This document shows positions 63,866 through 64,000 of a DNA stretch of 64,000 bases, one piece after another (position 1 is the first letter of the stretch; the number at the start of each line of letters is the position of its first letter). The stretch spans positions 167,582 through 231,581 of the forward strand of contig CAXAMN010002903.1 in NCBI GenBank assembly GCA_963970005.1, read 5' to 3'. Source of the stretch: Durusdinium trenchii. Its lineage: Eukaryota > Sar > Dinophyceae > Suessiales > Symbiodiniaceae. Below the pieces are notes generated by a model that had not been told where the DNA came from, did not search any database, and worked only from the letters and a program-made list of their open reading frames with translations. Made by a program: the position numbers and the translations under genes.

Positions 63866-64000
63866 GCTACTAGGGGCTCCTGGCCTTACTATACTAGGAG
63901 CAAGAAAGAAGCTACTAGGGGCTCCTGGCCTTACTATACTAGGAGCAAGAAGTTACTAGGGGCTCCTGGCCTTACTATACTAGGAGCAAGAAGCTACTAG
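63866..64000 (+). repeat. CTACTAGGGGCTCCTGG tandem array at the window end
   Basis: Units of GCTACTAGGGGCTCCTGGCC followed by TTACTATACTAGGAGCAAGA repeat at 63866, 63911 and 63952 (periods 45 and 41 bp) and run off the end. Same family as 48850-49060. Confidence 0.93.

Noticed and set aside
1-64000. CRISPR arrays, bacterial operons, ribosome binding sites
   Set aside because: The DNA is eukaryotic. The tandem repeats lack unique equal-length spacers and no bacterial gene was found.
1-64000. rRNA, tRNA, snRNA or trans-spliced leader genes
   Set aside because: I looked for full tRNA boxes and for the dinoflagellate spliced-leader sequence and saw no convincing match; a covariance-model search would be decisive.

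Overview
The window is nuclear DNA of a eukaryote, most likely a dinoflagellate of the Symbiodiniaceae type. The evidence is in the sequence: a dynein heavy chain and an ankyrin gene can be rebuilt only by joining very small exons (about 30-100 nt) across introns that end in AG and start with GC, GA or GT, usually with a G after the acceptor. Every host gene I could orient is on the + strand, and a Copia retrotransposon of the kind common in dinoflagellate genomes sits on the - strand. ATG-to-stop ORFs are poor guides here; most real exons are shorter than 100 nt and I found many by protein motif plus splice site.

Layout. 693-9889: 3' part of a dynein heavy chain gene (end of the AAA6 region and the C-terminal domain, to the stop codon), with an assembly gap (5635-6065) and a tandem repeat in one intron. 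9890-17892: mostly non-coding or unreadable, with a decayed Copia fragment (about 12116-12360) and a 540-bp G-rich minisatellite (15290-15832). 17893-19955: an unidentified multi-exon gene ending in a charged helical region. 21371-23808: J-domain exons followed by possible KH-like exons. 24090-32525: exons of one or more helical proteins, ending with an alpha-helical region, an RS-rich stretch and a SAM-like C-terminus. 32923-35068: a broken reverse transcriptase/RNase H element whose direct repeats are arranged like the split direct repeats of PAT/Ngaro (DIRS-order) elements. 36043-37120: two copies of a modular palindromic repeat.

38109-46876: a complete Ty1/Copia-type element on the - strand. 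It has identical 85-bp terminal repeats, a 5-bp target duplication (ACAGT), a primer-binding site matching the anticodon arm of initiator tRNA-Met, a polypurine tract, and one uninterrupted 2843-codon ORF. The domain order is gag - CCCH and CCHC zinc fingers - protease - a methyltransferase-like domain - integrase - reverse transcriptase - RNase H - an extra C-terminal tail with a transmembrane segment.

48085-51161: short exons of unidentified genes. 51398-53088: ankyrin-repeat gene. 53860-54931: exons with a GDKV-type domain. 56719-59212: small unidentified exons. 59541-60800: a membrane protein with a two-helix hairpin and an SMP-like region. 61461-63543: another unidentified multi-exon gene. 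63866-64000: a CTACTAG-type tandem array that runs off the end.

No operon-like functional grouping is visible. The most notable content is the intact Copia element with its methyltransferase-like domain and membrane tail, the split-repeat element, and the non-canonical micro-intron architecture.
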